Assembly (NCBI GenBank): GCA_035275265.1
Contig: DATENC010000017.1
Coordinates: forward strand, 186,001-250,000
DNA length: 64,000 bases
DNA from: JACQAP01 sp035275265
GTDB lineage: Bacteria; Pseudomonadota; Gammaproteobacteria; Burkholderiales; JACQAP01
Direction of reading: 5' to 3'
Of the stretch, positions 52,861 through 61,472 are shown piece by piece. The notes under the pieces are model-generated. The model saw only the letters and a program-made list of their open reading frames with translations, ran no database searches and was not told the DNA's origin. A program made the translations under genes and the position numbers. How positions within the stretch are numbered: position 1 is the stretch's first letter; each line of letters starts with the position of its first letter.

Positions 52861-53415
52861 TCAGTTGGCGAGGCCAATGATTGCGCCGCTCGAGCAGTGA
52901 TACACCATGCTGCTTGCGCCATAGCACCAGACGATGTCATTGTTGAGCTGCGGCCGGTACACCGGCATTTCGCCATCGGTGGCGAGGCACGGACACTGCG
53001 CGCAAGCATCCTTGCCACAGCAATCGCGGTAGGCGATCAGGTACATCTTGCCGTCGTCCGGGTTCAGGCAACTCCCGATCCACGAAGACGGGGAGGGTTC
53101 GGAACCCGGTGGGCAGGTAGCCGGACCGCCGCCGCAACACGCGCACAGGTAGCCGTCGCTGGAGCAGTAGCGCCAGTAGTTGCATGCTGTCGGGTCCTTG
53201 GTCTGCGCATTTTGAGTAAAAGTCTTGAAGGCGCCGTGGGCTTCGGCAGCATGCGCCTTGCGGCTTACGGGCAGCAGCGGCACGGCTGCCGCACCGACCA
53301 GCACGCCGCCGAGCGTGGCGAGAAAGCTGCGCCGGGACAGTCTCTGTGCCGACGTGCGGGCCAGCCGCTCGATCGAGTTATCGAAGAAACCGAAGACGTT
53401 TTTCCTGGATGACAT
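52861..53415 (-). CDS. mauA: TTQ amine dehydrogenase light chain (catalytic subunit)
   Basis: 184-residue precursor with a Tat-type signal (LSRRSFLATLGGVLVGAAAV). The mature part is a Cys-rich knot (14 Cys). The two Trp that form tryptophan tryptophylquinone are present: Trp112 (PSSWIGSC) and Trp163 (NDIVWCYG). The catalytic Asp131 (LIAYRDCC) and Asp87 (SSDGYL) are also kept; the usual Thr after the last His-Cys is Ser (YHCSSG). Parts look like methylamine dehydrogenase and parts like aromatic amine dehydrogenase, so the substrate is open. MauG, which normally matures TTQ, is not encoded nearby. Confidence 0.93.
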   Translation of the reverse strand: MSSRKNVFGFFDNSIERLARTSAQRLSRRSFLATLGGVLVGAAAVPLLPVSRKAHAAEAHGAFKTFTQNAQTKDPTACNYWRYCSSDGYLCACCGGGPATCPPGSEPSPSSWIGSCLNPDDGKMYLIAYRDCCGKDACAQCPCLATDGEMPVYRPQLNNDIVWCYGASSMVYHCSSGAIIGLAN

Positions 53416-53454
53416 TTGGTGCCTCCTCGCAGCTCGTCTATTCCGATATTGCGT

Positions 53455-54084
53455 TCAGGTGCTTTCCGCGACTTCCTTGCCCTTCGCGACATAACCCTTG
53501 GCCTTCAGGTAGGCCTGGATCGAGCCATACCCGGTCTCCTTTGCGATCGCCAGGCTTTCCAGATGCTCGCGGCTGTTCACGAGGCCCTTGGCACGGATCA
53601 CGCCCTCTTCGTCAATGAGGATGGCGTATGGGAGCTTGCCGACCTGGAACGCCATGCCGACCTGCGGCGAGTTCAGATACGTGACCCGTTGTAGCCCGTG
53701 GCTCTCTATCATTTGCAGCTGCTCCGCGAGATCGCCGTCGCCCACCAGCGCGACATCCAGCTTCTCGCCGCCAGCGAAGGACTTGGCGATCGGGAGCAGT
53801 TTCTTGCACACCGGGCAGGTCGGCGAGACGAACAGCAGCAGGCGCGACAGCCCGGATGGATGCGGCCCACCCAGATCCACCAGTTTGCCATGCAGATCAT
53901 TGACCGAAATTTTGGGCGCCATGTCGCCCACTTCGGGCCCGCGGTCGGTCATCAGCGCACCCATCGGCGCGACGCGCTCATGCAGTACGCCCACCTGGCG
54001 GATCAGGCCGAACACCATCAGGCCGAGCGCGAGCACCACGATCCAAAGCAGCACATTGGAAATCATCAAAGCGTCGTAGCTCAT
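53455..54084 (-). CDS. mauD: Methylamine dehydrogenase accessory thioredoxin-like protein MauD
   Basis: 209 residues: an N-terminal membrane anchor (ISNVLLWIVVLALGLMVFGL) and a periplasmic thioredoxin-like domain with CXXC (FVSPTCPVCKKLLP) and cis-Pro loop (VGKLPYAILIDEEG). MauD is needed to form the many disulfides of the light chain. It begins at the base next to the mauE stop, so translation is coupled. Confidence 0.92.
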   Translation of the reverse strand: MSYDALMISNVLLWIVVLALGLMVFGLIRQVGVLHERVAPMGALMTDRGPEVGDMAPKISVNDLHGKLVDLGGPHPSGLSRLLLFVSPTCPVCKKLLPIAKSFAGGEKLDVALVGDGDLAEQLQMIESHGLQRVTYLNSPQVGMAFQVGKLPYAILIDEEGVIRAKGLVNSREHLESLAIAKETGYGSIQAYLKAKGYVAKGKEVAEST

Positions 54085-54642
54085 TCAATTCCTCGAAGCC
54101 ATTGGCTTGCGGAAGCCGGTGTCGTAGCGGGTCACCGGCTTGCGGGTGAGCACTCCAACCGAGTAGTAACCGAGGAATAGCATCAGGCTGGCCGCGACCA
54201 CCAGGAACACGTCAAAGCTCCCGGTGGTCCGCGCACCTATCGGCAACCACAACAGTGCCGCGCCGCCGGCCAGCACCAAATTCCGGCCCACCAGCCACCC
54301 GCTTATGGTCTGCCTGAATCCCGACTTGAAGCAACCGCAGTCGATCTCGGTGCGGCCGCGCGCCAGGTTGATCGCCATCGCCATTGCGAACATCAACAGC
54401 AGTGCAAACGCGAGCGCGGCACCGAGAGGCCGCGTCGCTGGTAGCGCCACTCCGATGCCGGCGGCAAGCTCCGCCAACGGCAGCAGCGCCGCAAAGGCCG
54501 GCACCATCGCCGAGGGCAGCAGGCGATAGCTGCTGACCACGCCCTGAAATTCGTCGCGCGCCCCCAGTTTGACCGCACCGCCATGAAGAAACACCAGTGC
54601 CAGCAGGCAGACAAACACATAGTGTATGACTGGATCGATCAT
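54085..54642 (-). CDS. mauE: Methylamine dehydrogenase accessory membrane protein MauE
   Basis: 185 residues, DoxX/MauE-like with four membrane segments (for example YVFVCLLALVFLHGGAVKLG and LGAALAFALLLMFAMAMAIN) and a conserved CGC motif (EIDCGCFKSGF) facing the membrane surface. MauE works with MauD in light-chain folding. It lies 6 nt after mauB. Confidence 0.9.
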   Translation of the reverse strand: MIDPVIHYVFVCLLALVFLHGGAVKLGARDEFQGVVSSYRLLPSAMVPAFAALLPLAELAAGIGVALPATRPLGAALAFALLLMFAMAMAINLARGRTEIDCGCFKSGFRQTISGWLVGRNLVLAGGAALLWLPIGARTTGSFDVFLVVAASLMLFLGYYSVGVLTRKPVTRYDTGFRKPMASRN

Positions 54643-54648
54643 CGGGTT

Positions 54649-55851
54649 TCAGTCACCGTCCGCCATCAGCACATAGGGCGAAAGTCCCAGCCCTTCGAGC
54701 TTGCCGCGGTTCTTTCCGGTTTTGGGATCCCAGGCATAAAGGGCGGCGGTCTCGGTGAGCGTGAACAGGATCGGCTTCTCGTCGTTGGTTACCTTGAGCG
54801 TATGGGCGTGGGCAGCACCGAGTTTGATCCGCTGCACACGCTTCCGGGTCTTCATGTTGTAAACCCAGACCTCCTCGCCGGCCTGCTTGTGGGTCCACTT
54901 GAGACCCCGATGCATGAGCACGTACAGGCGCTGGGTTGCGGCACTGTAACTGACCGGCATCCAGCCGCCGGGACGCCACTTGTTTTTCCTGTCGTCCGCG
55001 CTGAGCAGGCTCCAGGGTTTCTCGAAAGCGGGTTCATCCGGTGTGAGGTCAGCCGTAATGATCTTACCCTCGTAGGTCAGGAAGTGAACCTTGTTCGCCT
55101 GCTTGTCGAACGCAGCATGCTCGTACACGGGATCGTTTTCGGCATCGAAGAACGCTGCGCTACGGTTGCTGGTGGCCGCGAGCTCGTCGTCGTGGTTGAC
55201 GGTAAGCAGGGTTCCGTCAGCGCACACCGAGGAAAAGCGGCCGGGCGCGGACGGAAACACCAGCGCGCAGCCGGGGGTCTCGATTTCTCCCTTGTACGAC
55301 ATGTCGGCCGTTTCCACCACGCTGATGGCGGTGGAGGGCGACATGTTGTAGGAGTAGACATAGCGTCCATCGGACGAGACATCCATGTTGTTCCGTTTGG
55401 TCACTACCAGGAAACGTCCTTTTTCCAGGATTGCCTCGCCGACCGGCTTCAGGCTTTGCGCATCCCAGGCGGTGACGACGTCCGTGCGCTCGCCGCGATC
55501 GCCACGCGCCCAATAGGTATCCGCGTAGTAAAGCCTGGAGTGATCGGGCGCGATCGCCAGGTTGCCGGCGGCGCCGGCGCCGAACATTCCGATGATCTTC
55601 AATTTGTCGCCATCAACCACCCAGACCTTGGAGCGGCTGAAAACCGGGAAGATAGGCTCGACCACATAAAGACGATGCGGCCCGGCCGCGGGCAGCGTGT
55701 TGATGTTGTGCTCCTCGCCGACCTCCAGTTTGGCGTCCTCGTGTATCGCTTCGAGGCTGCCGCGTTCGTCCGCCAGCGACAAGGACGATGTCTGAATCAC
55801 GGAAAGCGCGAAAGCGCCTGCGACGAATAGAGTTGGAAGTTTGCGTGTCAT
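54649..55851 (-). CDS. mauB: TTQ amine dehydrogenase heavy chain (beta-propeller)
   Basis: 400-residue precursor with a Sec signal peptide (PTLFVAGAFALSVIQTSSLS). Seven-bladed propeller of the amine dehydrogenase large-subunit family; matched regions include HRLYVVEPIFPVFSRSKVWV, ADTYWARGDRGERTDVVTAW, CADGTLLTVN and EEVWVYNMKTRKRVQRI. With the light chain it oxidises primary amines to aldehyde and ammonia in the periplasm. The ATG at 55851 is preceded by GGAGGAGAC. First gene of the cluster; the order B-E-D-A is shared with both mau and aau clusters. Confidence 0.9.
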   Translation of the reverse strand: MTRKLPTLFVAGAFALSVIQTSSLSLADERGSLEAIHEDAKLEVGEEHNINTLPAAGPHRLYVVEPIFPVFSRSKVWVVDGDKLKIIGMFGAGAAGNLAIAPDHSRLYYADTYWARGDRGERTDVVTAWDAQSLKPVGEAILEKGRFLVVTKRNNMDVSSDGRYVYSYNMSPSTAISVVETADMSYKGEIETPGCALVFPSAPGRFSSVCADGTLLTVNHDDELAATSNRSAAFFDAENDPVYEHAAFDKQANKVHFLTYEGKIITADLTPDEPAFEKPWSLLSADDRKNKWRPGGWMPVSYSAATQRLYVLMHRGLKWTHKQAGEEVWVYNMKTRKRVQRIKLGAAHAHTLKVTNDEKPILFTLTETAALYAWDPKTGKNRGKLEGLGLSPYVLMADGD

Positions 55852-56057
55852 GTCTCCTCCGTTATCAGCCGTAACCAGCGTTGCCCGCACACCGTCGCGC
55901 GAATTGGGGGGGTTGGTTTTATTCTAGCCATGACAAAGTAATTGTGCCACCCGGTTTTGTTTTGCCGGCACCGGAACCGAGCCACGGCCCCGACTCGCGC
56001 ACGCGGGGAGGGCGCGGTGCAAATCCCCGGACATTCCAGTGCATTGGCGTCCGACAC

Positions 56058-56074
56058 CGCACAAACCCGGTGCG
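56058..56074. promoter_or_regulatory. Possible NtrC-binding site upstream of urtA
   Basis: CGCAC-AAACCC-GGTGCG matches the NtrC pattern GCAC-N6-GGTGC. It lies about 110 bp upstream of the sigma-54 -24 element, a usual distance for an NtrC enhancer. Confidence 0.5.
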
Positions 56075-56183
56075 TGCAGCGGCTCGCTTGCGTGACCGAG
56101 TTCCTCCAAAAGCATGCCTTTGTGCGCATCGCGGCGTGGCAAGCACATGAAAGGCAACGGCATTCGTTTCTACGGCGAAGTAT

Positions 56184-56199
56184 CGGCACGGTTGTTGCA
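56184..56199 (+). promoter_or_regulatory. Sigma-54 promoter for urtA
   Basis: CGGCACGGTTGTTGCA matches the sigma-54 consensus TGGCACG-N4-TTGCA at all but the first base, and GG and GC are exactly 10 bases apart. Transcription would start near 56210, about 120 nt before urtA. Confidence 0.7.
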
Positions 56200-56331
56200 G
56201 AACAGTCACGCGCAATCTCAAAACCTGCTCGTCGCAAGACGAACCGAATTGCCGCAGCCAGAGGCGCACCGTCCGGTGGTCCGGGATCCGCGGACGCCAG
56301 GTCACTAATCAACATCTTTCAGGGGAGTTAC

Positions 56332-57573
56332 ATGAATCGCAGACACTTATTGAAGTCGTTGATCGTAATCGCGTTCTCTGCGATGTCGGCAACGGCGATG
56401 GCCGCCGACACCATCAAGGTCGGCATCCTGCACTCGCTCTCGGGGACCATGGCGATTTCGGAAACGGCGCTAAAGAACACGGCGCTGATGGCGATCGAGG
56501 AGATCAATGCCAAGGGCGGTCTGCTTGGCAAGAAACTCGAGCCGGTGGTGGTCGACCCGGCGTCGAATTGGCCGCTGTTCGCCGAGAAGGCGCGCCAGTT
56601 GATCACCCAGGACAAGGTGGCCGTGGTGTTCGGCTGCTGGACCTCCGTGTCTCGCAAGTCCGTCCTGCCAGTGTTCGAAGAACTGAATAGCCTGTTGTTC
56701 TACCCGGTGCAGTATGAAGGTGAGGAGCTTTCCCAGAACGTGTTCTATACCGGCGCGGCACCCAATCAGCAGGCCATTCCCGCGGTCGAGTACCTGATGG
56801 GCGAAGAAGGCGGCGTCGCCAAACGCTGGTTCCTGCTCGGCACCGACTATGTTTATCCGCGTACTACCAACAAGATCTTGCGCGCGTTCCTCAAGGCAAA
56901 AGGCGTGGCCGAGGCGGATATCGAGGAGGTGTACACGCCGTTTGGGCACAGCGACTACCAGACGATCGTCGCCAACATCAAGAAGTTTTCCGCCGGTGGC
57001 AAGACCGCCGTGATCTCCACTATCAACGGTGACTCCAATGTGCCTTTTTACAAGGAACTGGGCAATGCCGGGCTGAAAGCCACTGACGTGCCGGTGGTGG
57101 CGTTCTCGGTCGGCGAAGAGGAACTGCGCGGTATCGACACCAAACCCCTGCTCGGCCACCTGGCCGCGTGGAACTACTTCATGTCGGTGAAGAACCCGCA
57201 AAACACGGCGTTCATCAAGATGTACAAGGATTGGGCCAAGAAGAACAAGCTGCCGAACCTCGACACCGTAGTGACGAACGATCCGATGGAAGCCACATAC
57301 GTCGGAATCCACATGTGGGCGCAGGCGGTGAAGAAGGCGGGCGCCATCGACGTCGACAAGGTTCGCGTGGCCATGGCCGGCCAGACTTTCAAGGCGCCGT
57401 CCGGATTTACACTGACGATGGACAAGACAAACCATCACCTGCACAAGCCGGTCATGATCGGTGAAGTCACGGGCGACGGTCAGTTCAACGTTGTGTGGAA
57501 GACCAAGGGTCCGATCCGCGCGCAGCCGTGGAGTCCATTTATCACGGGCAATGAAAGCAGGCAGGGGTTGTAA
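56332..57573 (+). CDS. urtA: Urea ABC transporter substrate-binding protein UrtA
   Basis: 413 residues with a signal peptide (LLKSLIVIAFSAMSATAMAA). The mature part starts DTIKVGILHSLSGTMAISET and contains FGCWTSVSRKSVLPVFEELN and the YPVQYEGEE segment, which are typical of UrtA/AmiC-like urea binders. AGGGGAG is a strong ribosome-binding site. First gene of urtABCDE; a terminator follows it, so UrtA should be made in excess over the membrane parts. Confidence 0.95.
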   Translation: MNRRHLLKSLIVIAFSAMSATAMAADTIKVGILHSLSGTMAISETALKNTALMAIEEINAKGGLLGKKLEPVVVDPASNWPLFAEKARQLITQDKVAVVFGCWTSVSRKSVLPVFEELNSLLFYPVQYEGEELSQNVFYTGAAPNQQAIPAVEYLMGEEGGVAKRWFLLGTDYVYPRTTNKILRAFLKAKGVAEADIEEVYTPFGHSDYQTIVANIKKFSAGGKTAVISTINGDSNVPFYKELGNAGLKATDVPVVAFSVGEEELRGIDTKPLLGHLAAWNYFMSVKNPQNTAFIKMYKDWAKKNKLPNLDTVVTNDPMEATYVGIHMWAQAVKKAGAIDVDKVRVAMAGQTFKAPSGFTLTMDKTNHHLHKPVMIGEVTGDGQFNVVWKTKGPIRAQPWSPFITGNESRQGL

Positions 57574-57646
57574 TCGTATCGACCGACCCGCGGTTAGCGC
57601 GTTCTCCCTCCGCGCATCCCGCGGAGCCGGAAACAGCATCAGGGAA

Positions 57647-57688
57647 GGGCCTGCGGATAGCCAGTGATTGGCCGCGGGCCCTTTTTTT
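57647..57688 (+). terminator. Intrinsic terminator/attenuator between urtA and urtB
   Basis: GGGCCTGCGG (57647-57656) pairs with CCGCGGGCCC (57672-57681) over 10 bp with one G-T wobble, followed directly by seven T. Partial read-through would set a high UrtA to UrtBCDE ratio. Confidence 0.8.
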
Positions 57689-57721
57689 GATTCCCGTTCG
57701 CGCGACACAAGGAAAACGCGC

Positions 57722-59326
57722 TTGAAACCGGTATTGCTTGTTCTTGCATTCGTTGCAGCGTTCGCCTGCGCCGCCACGGCGCGCGCGTTCGACGAGCAGG
57801 TCGTTGCTGGGCTGGGCGCCGAGGACGTAGGCGCCAAGCTCGAGGCCATCAATGCGCTGGTCGCGTCCGGCGAGGAAGCCGCGCTCGCGCTGTTACAGGC
57901 CATGCAGGATGGCCAGGTCAACGTCACACCCTCCGGCCGCGTGGTGGTCGTCCGGGACGACAAGGTTTTCGAAGCGGCCACCATGGCGCCGATCGAACCT
58001 GCGCCCGAAGGGCTGGAAGGCATCGTCGTCAACAACAGAATTCGCGGGGCGCTCGACACCGCCATCGGCGCGCTCAAGCTGCTGTCGCCCGATCGCGCGG
58101 TGCGGCTTGCGTCGGCGAAGGCGATCGAAGCAACCAGCCAGACTGCATTGCTGCCACTGATCGAGAAGGCGATCGCAAGGGAGAGCGATGTTGGAATCAG
58201 GCAATCGTTGCAACAGACCAAGGCTGCGCTGGACCTGAAAAACGGCGATCCCGGAATCCGGCTGAACGCAGTAAGGACGCTGGCCGAGAGCAATCAGGCG
58301 CAGGTCAGGACGCGGCTGCTGGCGTTATTGGAAAAAGACGCCTCCGGAAGCTTCATCGAGCCAGACGAAAAAGTGCGCGCGGCGGCGGAACAGTCTATTG
58401 GGTCGATACAGAACCGGCTGCTGATCAGCGACTACCTCGCTCGCCTGTTCACCGGGCTGTCGCTCGGCAGCATTCTCCTGTTGGTGGCGCTGGGACTGGC
58501 GATTACCTACGGCTTGCTTGGCGTCATCAACATGGCGCACGGCGAGATGCTGATGATCGGCGCCTATGCGACCTTCGTCACGCAGCAGTTGTTCAAATCC
58601 TATGCGCCCGGGCTGTTCGAATGGTATCTGGTCGCCGCCATCCCGGTGGCATTTGCTGCCTCTGCGCTGGTCGGCATGGCGCTGGAGCGCAGCGTGATCC
58701 GCTGGCTTTACGGGCGGCCGCTGGAAACGTTGCTCGCCACCTGGGGCATCAGTCTGTTTCTGATCCAGTTGGTGCGACAGATCTTCGGCGCTCAGAACGT
58801 GGAAGTGGCCAACCCCTCGTGGATGTCGGGCGGGGTGGAACTCACCAACATGGTGCTGCCGTACAACCGCATCGTCATCATCGCCTTCTCGATGTTCGTG
58901 CTGTTGTTGATGTGGCTGATGCTGTCGCGCACACGGCTCGGTCTGTTCGTCCGTGGTGTGACGCAGAACCGCACCATGGCTTCCTGCATGGGCGTGCCCA
59001 CCGCGCGCGTGGACCTGCTGGCGTTCGGGCTGGGTTCGGGCGTAGCCGGGCTCGCAGGCTGCGCGCTGTCGCAGATCGGCAATGTCGGCCCCGACCTCGG
59101 ACAGAGCTACATCATCGATTCATTCATGGTCGTCGTGCTCGGCGGTGTCGGCCAGCTTGCCGGCACCGTTTATGCGGCGCTCGGCCTGGGCGTGCTTTCG
59201 AAATTTCTGGAGCCGCACATCGGGGCGGTGCTCACAAAGATCCTGGTCCTGGTCCTGATCATCGCCTTTATCCAGAAGCGCCCACAGGGGCTGTTCTCAC
59301 TGAAAGGGCGCGCCGTTGAAGCTTGA
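57722..59326 (+). CDS. urtB: Urea ABC transporter permease UrtB
   Basis: About 534 residues. Signal peptide (KPVLLVLAFVAAFACAATAR), a long N-terminal extracytoplasmic domain of about 210 residues found in UrtB but not in LivH, then a LivH-like permease with the segments GLSLGSILLLVALGLAITYG and GLLGVINMAHGEMLMIGAYA. No ATG is available; TTG at 57722 with AAGGA upstream is my choice, TTG at 57668 the alternative. It overlaps urtC by about 11 nt. Confidence 0.92.
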   Translation: MKPVLLVLAFVAAFACAATARAFDEQVVAGLGAEDVGAKLEAINALVASGEEAALALLQAMQDGQVNVTPSGRVVVVRDDKVFEAATMAPIEPAPEGLEGIVVNNRIRGALDTAIGALKLLSPDRAVRLASAKAIEATSQTALLPLIEKAIARESDVGIRQSLQQTKAALDLKNGDPGIRLNAVRTLAESNQAQVRTRLLALLEKDASGSFIEPDEKVRAAAEQSIGSIQNRLLISDYLARLFTGLSLGSILLLVALGLAITYGLLGVINMAHGEMLMIGAYATFVTQQLFKSYAPGLFEWYLVAAIPVAFAASALVGMALERSVIRWLYGRPLETLLATWGISLFLIQLVRQIFGAQNVEVANPSWMSGGVELTNMVLPYNRIVIIAFSMFVLLLMWLMLSRTRLGLFVRGVTQNRTMASCMGVPTARVDLLAFGLGSGVAGLAGCALSQIGNVGPDLGQSYIIDSFMVVVLGGVGQLAGTVYAALGLGVLSKFLEPHIGAVLTKILVLVLIIAFIQKRPQGLFSLKGRAVEA

Positions 59327-60434
59327 AAAACTGGAAATGCGATTCGTCCCGCGCAGCGAACCGCTGTTCAGCAGGGCTGGCTGGGCGGCAATAGGGGCCT
59401 TTGCGCTGGTCACGCTGCTGGTGCTGCCACTGCTTTACCTGCTGCCGGCGCCGGATAGTCCGCTGCACGTGTCGGCGTACACCATTACGCTGGCCGGCAA
59501 GATCATGTGTTATTGCATCGTCGCCATGGCGATGAACCTGATCTGGGGTTATACCGGCATTCTCTCGCTCGGCCACGGCGTGTTCTTCGCGCTCGGCGGT
59601 TACGCATTCGGCATGTACCTTATGCGCCAGATCGGCCGCGAGGGGCAGTACCAGTCGGAATTGCCGGACTTCATGGTGTTTTTGGATTGGAAAGCCTTTC
59701 CGTGGTTCTGGACCGGGTCGGAACACTTTCTCTGGAGCGCCACGTTGGTGATCCTGGCGCCCGGTCTGCTGGCGCTGGTGTTCGGCTACTTCGCCTTCCG
59801 CTCGCGCATCAAGGGCGTGTACTTCTCCATCATTACACAGGCGATGACGTTCGCCTTCATGCTGCTGTTTTTCCGCAACGACACCGGGTTCGGCGGCAAC
59901 AACGGTTTCACCGATTTCAAGCGCGTGCTGGGATTTCCGATCACCGCGCCTTCGACGCGTGCCGTGATCTTCGCGCTCACCGCGCTGGCCTTGATCGGTG
60001 TGGTCCTTCTGACGCGCTTCCTGATCCGCTCGAAAGTTGGCCGCGTCCTGACCGCCATCCGTGACTCGGAAGGCCGGCTGATGTTCTCCGGCTACAACCC
60101 GCTCGGCTACAAACTGTTCGTGTGGACGCTTTCGGCGGTGCTGTGTGGCGTCGCCGGTGCACTGTACGTGCCGCAGGTGGGCATCATCAATCCGAGCGAA
60201 ATGTCTCCGGCCAATTCGATCGAGATCGCGGTGTGGGTCGCGGTCGGCGGCCGCGGCACCCTGATCGGGCCGCTCCTGGGTGCGGGGGTGGTGAACGGCG
60301 CGAAGAGCTTCTTCACCCAGACCTTTCCCGAGTATTGGCTGTTTTTCCTCGGTTTGCTTTTCATCCTGGTGACCCTATTCATGCCCAAGGGAGTCATTGG
60401 TCTCCTGAGCCCGGTTAGTTGGAAACGCACGTGA
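59316..60434 (+). CDS. urtC: Urea ABC transporter permease UrtC
   Basis: 372 residues, LivM-like permease with around ten membrane segments. Key stretches: AMNLIWGYTGILSLGHGVFF, YFSIITQAMTFAFMLLFFRN and VWVAVGGRGTLIGPLLGAGV. TTG start overlaps the end of urtB. The last bases overlap urtD by 4 nt (GTGA). Confidence 0.94.
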   Translation: MKLEKLEMRFVPRSEPLFSRAGWAAIGAFALVTLLVLPLLYLLPAPDSPLHVSAYTITLAGKIMCYCIVAMAMNLIWGYTGILSLGHGVFFALGGYAFGMYLMRQIGREGQYQSELPDFMVFLDWKAFPWFWTGSEHFLWSATLVILAPGLLALVFGYFAFRSRIKGVYFSIITQAMTFAFMLLFFRNDTGFGGNNGFTDFKRVLGFPITAPSTRAVIFALTALALIGVVLLTRFLIRSKVGRVLTAIRDSEGRLMFSGYNPLGYKLFVWTLSAVLCGVAGALYVPQVGIINPSEMSPANSIEIAVWVAVGGRGTLIGPLLGAGVVNGAKSFFTQTFPEYWLFFLGLLFILVTLFMPKGVIGLLSPVSWKRT

Positions 60435-61252
60435 ACACGACATCCGAAGAAGTCAGCGTCAGTGGCAGTACTTCTGGACTAAGCCATTTTCTGCAAGGCG
60501 GGGTAGACACCACCCACGGCCCGATTCTCTATCTCGACGACATCACGGTGAGCTTCGATGGCTTCAAGGCGCTCAACAAGCTCACGCTGACCGTCGAGGC
60601 CGGCGAGCTGCGCTGCGTGATCGGTCCGAATGGCGCGGGCAAGACCACGATGATGGACGTGATCACCGGCAAGACCAGGCCCGACGAAGGCTCCGCGTTC
60701 TTCGGACAGACCATCGATCTGACGCGTCTTACCGAACCGGAGATCGCGCACGCAGGCATCGGCCGCAAGTTCCAGAAACCGACCGTGTTCGAGAACCATA
60801 CGGTGTTCGAGAATCTCGAACTGGCGATGAAGACCGACAAGCGTGTCTGGGCGAGTCTGCGCGCACGGCTGAACGGGGAACAACTGGACCGCATCTCCAA
60901 AACCCTTGGACTGATTAAGCTGCGGAATGAAGCCGATCGCCTCGCAGGACTGTTGTCCCACGGTCAGAAGCAGTGGCTGGAAATCGGCATGCTGCTCATG
61001 CAGGAACCGCGACTACTGCTGCTCGATGAACCTGTTGCCGGCATGACCGACGAGGAAACCGAGCGCACCGCGGAATTGTTCAAGTCGCTGGCGGGCGAGC
61101 GCTCAGTGGTGGTAGTCGAGCATGACATGGAGTTCATCGGCTCCATCGCCAGCGTCGTCACCGTGCTGCACGAAGGTGCCGTGCTCGCCGAAGGCACGAT
61201 GGACGCCGTGAAGAACGACGAGCGCGTCATCGAGGTGTACTTGGGTCGTTAG
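60431..61252 (+). CDS. urtD: Urea ABC transporter ATPase UrtD
   Basis: 273 residues, LivG-like ATPase. Walker A GPNGAGKTTMMDVI, signature LLSHGQKQWLEIGMLLMQEP (the LSHGQ form is typical of UrtD) and Walker B LLLLDEPVAGMTDEET. GTG start at 60431 overlaps the urtC stop; an in-frame TTG 12 nt earlier is possible. Extended N-terminus of about 35 residues before the ATPase core. Confidence 0.95.
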   Translation: MNTTSEEVSVSGSTSGLSHFLQGGVDTTHGPILYLDDITVSFDGFKALNKLTLTVEAGELRCVIGPNGAGKTTMMDVITGKTRPDEGSAFFGQTIDLTRLTEPEIAHAGIGRKFQKPTVFENHTVFENLELAMKTDKRVWASLRARLNGEQLDRISKTLGLIKLRNEADRLAGLLSHGQKQWLEIGMLLMQEPRLLLLDEPVAGMTDEETERTAELFKSLAGERSVVVVEHDMEFIGSIASVVTVLHEGAVLAEGTMDAVKNDERVIEVYLGR

Positions 61253-61277
61253 TCTCCGCGTGTTCCGAGGAAGATCG

Positions 61278-61462
61278 TTGACGCAGAGGATTTCTTCACA
61301 ATACCCCCTTGAGGGGTACGCAGAATTAAAAACAGAGGGCGCAAAGAATGAAAAAGTTGGAACGTAAGGTCGAAAGCGCGGGCCACACGTATGGTTCCTC
61401 CTCTGTCCGTTGCTCTTCTCTGTGCTCTCCGGATTTTCTCTGTGGCCTCTGCGTCCCACGCT
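61278..61462. repeat. Dispersed repeat in the urtD-urtE gap
   Basis: Contains GACGCAGAGG, AAAACAGAGGGCGCAAAGAA on the left and TTTTCTCTGTGGCCTCTGCG on the right. These are imperfect inverted arms of the same type as 49619-49712. A separate small palindrome TACCCCCTTGAGGGGTA (about 61302-61318) lies within it. It nearly fills the gap, where urtE would normally follow directly. Confidence 0.6.
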
Positions 61463-61472
61463 TTCTAAGAGC

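Larger units (their letters stand above)
55852..56331. other. Divergent control region between mauB and urtA
   Basis: About 480 bases with no convincing gene. The frame through it is only a backward extension of urtA. It holds the putative NtrC site and sigma-54 promoter listed separately. A stretch with similarity to known attachment or mobile sequences was not seen. Confidence 0.5.

Noticed and set aside
54583..55830. 415-codon plus-strand frame opposite mauB
   Set aside because: Complement shadow of the heavy-chain gene; no ribosome-binding site or recognisable motif.
56470..58293. 607-codon open frame antisense to urtA and urtB
   Set aside because: Shadow frame of two clear genes and across a terminator; composition is low-complexity and it lacks any domain.
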